Of a stretch of DNA of 64,000 nt, positions 60,107 to 64,000 are shown one piece after another; position 1 is the stretch's first letter; the number at the start of each line of letters is the position of its first letter. Origin of the DNA: Mycolicibacterium sp. S2-37. GTDB lineage: Bacteria; Actinomycetota; Actinomycetes; Mycobacteriales; Mycobacteriaceae. The notes below the pieces were generated by a model that was not told where the DNA came from, ran no database searches, and worked only from the letters and a program-made list of their open reading frames with translations. A program made the translations under genes and the position numbers. The stretch lies in the NCBI RefSeq assembly GCF_017352375.1, contig NZ_JAFEVR010000013.1, positions 237,599 to 301,598 on the forward strand, in the 5' to 3' direction.

Positions 60107-60934
60107 TCACGGGGTCCTTCGCCGCAGCGTCGCGGCCGCGAGACACAACGCGGCTACCGCGAAGGCCACCACGATAGCGATGTCACGGACGGCGGTCGCC
60201 GTCAGCTCCGGATGGGCGCCCACCTCGCGAAGCGCCTCGAGCGCATAGCTGGCCGGCATGACATTGCTTATCCACTGCAGCCAGTCGGGCAGCAGCGCGC
60301 GCGGCACGATGATGCCGCAGAGCAGCAGCTGCGGCACGATCACGACGGGCATGAACTGCACAGCCTGGAATTCCGTGCGGGCGAAAGCGCTGCATAGCAG
60401 TCCTAGCCCCACGCCGAGCACCGCGTTGACGATCGATATCGCGAACACCCACAGTGGGCTGCCCGCGGTCTGCAGATCCAACAGCCAGAAAGACACCAGG
60501 CACGCCAGCGTCGCCTGGGCGGCCGCCGCGATCGAGAACGCGGTCCCGTACGCCGCGAGCAGGTCGACCCGCCGCAGTGGCGTGGTGAGGATGCGCTCCA
60601 GCGTGCCCGACATCCGCTCGCGCTGCATGGTGATCGACGTGATCAGGAACATGACGACCAGCGGGAAGACGCCGAGCATGATCAGACAGGCGTTGTCGAA
60701 CGGGGACGGGGCGTCGGGCGGTCGCGGCACGTCGACGAACAGGAAGTACAGCAGAGTGATGACCAGGCTGGGCACGATGAGGATCATCGCCACGCTGCGG
60801 TGATCGGCCGCGAGCTGCCGCAGGATCCGGCCGGTGGTGGCGAGGTACGCCCGCGGGCTCAGCTGGTTGCGCCGGCTCCGGTCGCGGTGCTGTGCCGGAT
60901 GACGGACAGAAACGCTTCCTCCAGTGATGTGCAT
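60107..60934 (-). CDS. ABC-2 type transporter permease
   Basis: A 275-aa membrane protein with six predicted helices, in the drug/lipid export style (LIVPSLVITLLYFLFVD at the start; SGTLERILTTPLRRVDLLAAYG in the middle). The family contains Rv1686c. ATG 60934 has GAAGGA 7 nt upstream but overlaps the ATPase gene by 76 bp. The alternative is a CTG exactly at the ATPase stop (CTGA). It works with the ATPase at 60859-61623. Confidence 0.87.
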   Translation of the reverse strand: MHITGGSVSVRHPAQHRDRSRRNQLSPRAYLATTGRILRQLAADHRSVAMILIVPSLVITLLYFLFVDVPRPPDAPSPFDNACLIMLGVFPLVVMFLITSITMQRERMSGTLERILTTPLRRVDLLAAYGTAFSIAAAAQATLACLVSFWLLDLQTAGSPLWVFAISIVNAVLGVGLGLLCSAFARTEFQAVQFMPVVIVPQLLLCGIIVPRALLPDWLQWISNVMPASYALEALREVGAHPELTATAVRDIAIVVAFAVAALCLAAATLRRRTP

Positions 60935-61623
60935 CCGGTGTCCTTCCGTAGGCGCTCGGGGGTGGAGTGGGTGAGCAGGCGGCCCTCCCGCATCAACAGC
61001 AGTTCGCCGCAGTGGTCGGCCTCGTCCATGACATGGCTGGACACGAGAAGCGTCGTCCCGCGGCGGGCGAGTTCATCGAACCGAGTCCACAGATCGACCC
61101 GCAGTACTGGGTCGAGGCCGACGGTGGGTTCGTCCAGCACCAACAGGTCCGGGCGGGCGACCAGTGCGCACGCCAGGGACACGCGCGTGCGCTGGCCGCC
61201 CGAGAGGTTGGCGGCGAGCGCGGTGCGGTGATCGGTGAGGCCGACGGCGTCGACCGCCTCTTCCGCGGCGTCGACGGCTGTTCCGTACAGGGCCGCGAAG
61301 TAGCGGACGTTGTCGACGACCCGCAGGTCGTCGTAGACGGTGGCGTGCTGGGTGACGTAGCCGACCCGGTGGCGCAAGGCCGGCGAGCCGGCCGGATGTC
61401 CGAGCACCGTGACACTCCCCGAGGAGACGATCTGTGTGCCAACGATCGACCTGATGAGCGTGGTTTTCCCGCAACCCGACGGCCCGAGGATCCCGGTGAT
61501 CGTGCCGCGCTGGATGCGCACCGATACGTCGTCGAGGGCGACGCGGTTGCCGCGGACGACGCGCAGGCCCTCGATATCGACCGCGATCCCGCCAAGGAAT
61601 TCACCAGACGATGAAGTCATCAT
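60859..61623 (-). CDS. ABC transporter ATP-binding protein
   Basis: A 254-aa ATPase. It has Walker A GPSGCGKTT, a Q-loop (VTQHATVYDDL), signature LSGGQRTRVSL, Walker B LLVLDEPTVGLDP and the H-loop SSHVMDEAD. DrrA-like; it energises the ABC-2 permease in the next gene to export a drug or lipid. ATG 61623 (or 61620) is the likely start; extension to 61659 would reach into the mpg promoter region on the other strand. First gene of ATPase-permease-TetR. Confidence 0.92.
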   Translation of the reverse strand: MMTSSSGEFLGGIAVDIEGLRVVRGNRVALDDVSVRIQRGTITGILGPSGCGKTTLIRSIVGTQIVSSGSVTVLGHPAGSPALRHRVGYVTQHATVYDDLRVVDNVRYFAALYGTAVDAAEEAVDAVGLTDHRTALAANLSGGQRTRVSLACALVARPDLLVLDEPTVGLDPVLRVDLWTRFDELARRGTTLLVSSHVMDEADHCGELLLMREGRLLTHSTPERLRKDTGCTSLEEAFLSVIRHSTATGAGATS

Positions 61624-61652
61624 GCGATGAATAATGATGCCCCACCGCGGAG

Positions 61653-61675
61653 GTGTCAAGAGTCACAGGCAGAAT
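61653..61675 (+). promoter_or_regulatory. PafBC-like DNA-damage promoter of mpg (weak match)
   Basis: TGTCA (61654-61658, within the element 61653-61661) is followed by 8 bp and CAGAAT (61670-61675), 7 nt before GTG 61683. The layout matches tTGTCRgtg-N8-TAnnnT except that the -10 begins with C. It also fits a leaderless mRNA. Confidence 0.4.
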
Positions 61676-61682
61676 CGCTGCG

Positions 61683-62294
61683 GTGACCGCCGCACTACTG
61701 GACGTCGATCCTCTGACCGCCGCCCGGCGGCTGCTCGGAGCGACGCTGACGTGTCGGGGTGTGAGCGCGGTGGTCGTCGAAACCGAGGCCTACGGCGGAC
61801 CGCCGTACGGACCGTGGCCAGACCCGGCGGCGCACTCCTACCGCGGCCAGGGCATCCGTAACGCGGTGATGTTCGGTCCTCCCGGCCGGCTCTACACCTA
61901 TCGCAGCCACGGGATCCACGTCTGCGCCAATGTGGTCTGCGCCTACGACGGCGAGGCGGCGGCGGTGCTGTTGCGCGCGGCCGCGGTCGAATCCGGTCAT
62001 GCGCTGGCGCAGCGCCGACGCGGAGAGGCGGTGCGCGAGACCGCACTTGCCCGCGGCCCCGGAAATCTGTGTTCGGCGTTGGGCATCACGATGGAGGACA
62101 ACGGCGTGGACGTGTTCGACCCGGCCAGTGCGGTCCGGGTCGAGTTGGCAGAGGAACGGCCGTTCGCCGCGGGGCCCCGGGTCGGGGTCAGCAAGGCGGC
62201 CGACCGGCCGTGGCGGCTCTGGATCGCTGGCCGCCCGGAGGTGTCGGCGTACCGCCGCAGCCCACGGGCGCCTGCGCTGGGCGGCAGTGACTGA
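61683..62294 (+). CDS. mpg: 3-methyladenine DNA glycosylase (AAG/MPG family)
   Basis: A 203-aa base-excision repair enzyme. It has the active-site block VVVETEAYGG, with the catalytic Glu, then PDPAAHSYRG, FGPPGRLYTYRSHGIHVCANV and ARGPGNLCSALGI with conserved C-terminal WRLWIAGRPEVS. It removes alkylated purines. The chosen GTG 61683 gives the exact length of the M. tuberculosis enzyme (203 aa), while the upstream ATG at 61653 would lie before the promoter. The gene ends 28 bp before tyrS. Confidence 0.95.
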   Translation: MTAALLDVDPLTAARRLLGATLTCRGVSAVVVETEAYGGPPYGPWPDPAAHSYRGQGIRNAVMFGPPGRLYTYRSHGIHVCANVVCAYDGEAAAVLLRAAAVESGHALAQRRRGEAVRETALARGPGNLCSALGITMEDNGVDVFDPASAVRVELAEERPFAAGPRVGVSKAADRPWRLWIAGRPEVSAYRRSPRAPALGGSD

Positions 62295-62322
62295 CCTCGG
62301 CGCGTACGGAAAGATCGTCGCC

Positions 62323-63597
62323 ATGACGAGCGGCATCCTCGAGGAGTTGGACTGGCGTGGCCTGATCGCGCAATCGACGGATCGCGAAGCGTTGGCCGCC
62401 GACCTCGCGGCCGGACCGCTGACGCTCTACTCCGGTTTCGACCCGACGGCGCCGAGTCTGCACGCCGGACATCTGGTGCCCCTGCTCACGTTGCGCCGGT
62501 TCCAGCAGGCCGGTCACCGGCCGATCGTGCTGGCCGGCGGAGCGACCGGCATGATCGGTGATCCGCGTGACACCGGCGAACGCACGATGCAGACCGCTGA
62601 CACGGTCGCCGACTGGGCCGATCGCATCCGGGGCCAGCTGTCGCGGTTCGTCGAGTTCGACGATTCGCCCACCGGTGCAATCGTCGAGAACAACCTGACC
62701 TGGACCGCTGCGCTCTCGACCGTCGAGTTCCTCCGCGATGTCGGCAAGCACTTCTCGGTGAACGTGATGCTCGACCGCGACACCGTCCGGCGCCGGCTGG
62801 AAGGTGACGGGATGTCCTACACCGAGTTCAGTTACATGCTGCTGCAGGCCAACGACTATGTGCAGCTACGGCGGCGGCACGGGTGCGCGCTGCAGATCGG
62901 CGGCTCGGATCAGTGGGGGAACATCGTGGCCGGCGTCCGGCTGGTGCGCCAGAAGCTCGGCGACACCGTCCACGCGCTGACCACGCCGCTGGTCACCGAC
63001 TCCGAAGGCAGGAAGTTCGGCAAGTCGACCGGGGGCGGGAACCTCTGGCTCGACCCGGCCATGACCAGCCCGTATGCCTGGTACCAGTACTTCATCAACA
63101 CCGCCGACGCCGATGTGGTCGGCTATCTGCGGTGGTTCACCTTCCTCGATGCCGACGAGGTGGCCGAGCTGGAGGAGGCCACGCGGGAGCGCCCGCACCA
63201 GCGCGCAGCTCAGCGCCGCCTGGCCCGCGAACTGACCACTCTCGTGCACGGCCAGGCGGCGACCGACTCGGTCGAGCACGCCAGTCAGGCGCTGTTCGGC
63301 AGGGGCGAACTCGACGCGCTCGACGAGCCGACGCTGGCCGCGGCGCTGCAGGAGGCCTCCGTCGTCGAGCTCGCACCGGGAGGCCCGAGCTCGATCACCG
63401 ACCTGCTGGTGGCGACCGGGCTGTCGGCGAGCAAGGGCGCGGCCCGGCGGACGGTCGGCGAAGGCGGTGTGTCGGTCAACAACGTGCGGATCGACAGCGA
63501 CGAGTGGGTGCCGCAGGCGTCGGACTTCCTGCACGGCCGCTGGCTGGTGGTGCGCCGCGGCAAGCGGAATATCGCGGGGGTCCAACTCGTTGGATGA
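62323..63597 (+). CDS. tyrS: Tyrosyl-tRNA synthetase
   Basis: A 424-aa class I synthetase. The HIGH motif reads HAGH (residues 47-50, PSLHAGHL) and the KMSKS motif reads KFGKS (GRKFGKSTGG). The C-terminal S4-like RNA-binding domain (ASKGAARRTVGEGGVSVNNVRIDSDE) completes it. ATG 62323 was chosen for the family's usual start. Directly upstream of rrn, the classic rrnB neighbour of fast-growing mycobacteria. Confidence 0.98.
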   Translation: MTSGILEELDWRGLIAQSTDREALAADLAAGPLTLYSGFDPTAPSLHAGHLVPLLTLRRFQQAGHRPIVLAGGATGMIGDPRDTGERTMQTADTVADWADRIRGQLSRFVEFDDSPTGAIVENNLTWTAALSTVEFLRDVGKHFSVNVMLDRDTVRRRLEGDGMSYTEFSYMLLQANDYVQLRRRHGCALQIGGSDQWGNIVAGVRLVRQKLGDTVHALTTPLVTDSEGRKFGKSTGGGNLWLDPAMTSPYAWYQYFINTADADVVGYLRWFTFLDADEVAELEEATRERPHQRAAQRRLARELTTLVHGQAATDSVEHASQALFGRGELDALDEPTLAAALQEASVVELAPGGPSSITDLLVATGLSASKGAARRTVGEGGVSVNNVRIDSDEWVPQASDFLHGRWLVVRRGKRNIAGVQLVG

Positions 63598-63655
63598 TGT
63601 GGCACGGTCGTACAACTGTGCCGAAGCGGTCGAAAACCAGCTTCTAGCAGGGGAT

Positions 63656-63684
63656 TTGACTCCGAGTTTGGTCTGACGTAACTT
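63656..63684 (+). promoter_or_regulatory. rRNA operon promoter (rrnB-type)
   Basis: TTGACT (63656-63661), a 17-bp spacer, then TAACTT (63679-63684). It is the best sigma-A match in the window, 58 bp after tyrS. Transcription would start near 63691, about 285 nt before the 16S rRNA. Confidence 0.7.
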
Positions 63685-63690
63685 ATCTCA

Positions 63691-63974
63691 GGTCGCCGCG
63701 ACACGGTCTCCGGACCGGGGAGCGCGGCAGACTCCCAGAGGGAAGTCCGCTTCGGTGGGCTCCTGACCGTCCGCTCTACGAGATCGCGGCTTTTGGCCGC
63801 GGGATCGTTGCGCGGGTCGGGCGGGTGTGTTGTTTGAGAACTCAATAGTGTGTTTGGTGGTTTTTGTTTGTTGTTTTTGTTGTGCCGCGCCTTCTTTTTC
63901 CCGTTTAGGGGGTGTGGTTTTTTTGCCAGATTTTTGTCTGGTTGTGATCGGATTTTCCTGATTGCCTTTTGAGG
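63691..63974 (+). other. Pre-16S leader with antitermination and processing elements
   Basis: The rRNA leader. It holds the hairpin CGCGGC/GCCGCG (63785-63790 with 63796-63801), then the conserved mycobacterial antitermination block GTTTGAGAACTCAATAGTG (within 63830-63860) and T-rich single-stranded stretches. A second hairpin, CCAGA/TCTGG (63926-63930 with 63937-63941), lies near the RNase III processing region. No ORF is supported here. Confidence 0.7.
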
Positions 63975-64000
63975 TTTTGTTTGGAGAGTTTGATTCTGGC
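63975..64000 (+). rRNA. rrs: 16S ribosomal RNA, first bases only
   Basis: The mature 5' end TTTTGTTTGGAGAG is followed by TTTGATTCTGGC, cut by the window edge. It places an rRNA operon on the plus strand after tyrS. The 27F primer region reads AGAGTTTGATT rather than the common AGAGTTTGATC. Confidence 0.9.

Overview
The window is high-GC actinobacterial DNA, almost certainly from a fast-growing mycobacterium (Mycolicibacterium type). Three things support this. The conserved backbone follows the Mycobacterium tuberculosis gene order: MBL hydrolase–uvrA, esterase–lysX–DUF1844–infC–rpmI–rplT–tsnR, DUF2236 protein–adenylate cyclase–pheS–pheT, argCJBDFRGH, the lipase/ligase fusion–Trm112–TetR–ABC–mpg–tyrS. 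An rRNA operon begins right after tyrS, which is where fast growers carry their second rrn copy (rrnB). Many genes have leaderless-type starts, with a TAnnnT hexamer 6-8 nt before GTG or ATG.

Layout. 1-4.2 kb: the tail of a cytochrome P450, an MBL-fold hydrolase, and uvrA behind a PafBC-type DNA-damage promoter. 4.2-7.2 kb: a flavin monooxygenase, an AlkZ-like winged-helix protein and a small acidic protein on the minus strand. 7.3-13.7 kb: an LpqH-like lipoprotein, then a poorly known locus with a helical-repeat protein overlapping a CHAT (caspase-like) protease, a small membrane protein on the other strand, and two translationally coupled genes of unknown function. 13.7-18.8 kb: a membrane-anchored esterase, lysX and a DUF1844 gene on the minus strand. 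18.8-21.1 kb: the infC-rpmI-rplT-tsnR operon behind a leader with five predicted hairpins; infC starts at ATC. 21.1-28.0 kb: an acyl-CoA dehydrogenase, an MpaB-type protein, an adenylate cyclase and pheST.

28-44 kb is accessory metabolism. A LysR regulator faces a DUF4331-SDR-SDR operon. A 12-gene minus-strand operon (43.1 down to 32.0 kb) carries two class III CoA-transferases, a crotonase, a thioesterase, a complete TctC-TctB-TctA carboxylate transporter, a half-size AbrB protein, an L-2-hydroxyglutarate-oxidase-like flavoenzyme, a DapA-family aldolase, an SDR and an FAH-family hydrolase. It is divergent from an IclR regulator. This looks like an uptake, CoA-activation and cleavage route for an unidentified di- or tricarboxylate.

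44.1-52.6 kb holds the complete arginine pathway from argC to argH, including argR, with a perfect ARG-box dyad before argC. 52.6-55.6 kb holds a GluR0-like ligand-gated channel and an Uup-type ABC-F ATPase. 55.7-63.6 kb holds the lipase/acyl-ligase fusion, a small exported protein, a Trm112-like protein, a TetR/ABC efflux operon, mpg (with a weaker PafBC-like promoter) and tyrS. The window ends with the rrn promoter, the processed leader and the first bases of 16S rRNA. No tRNA genes, insertion sequences, CRISPR arrays or PE/PPE genes were seen.
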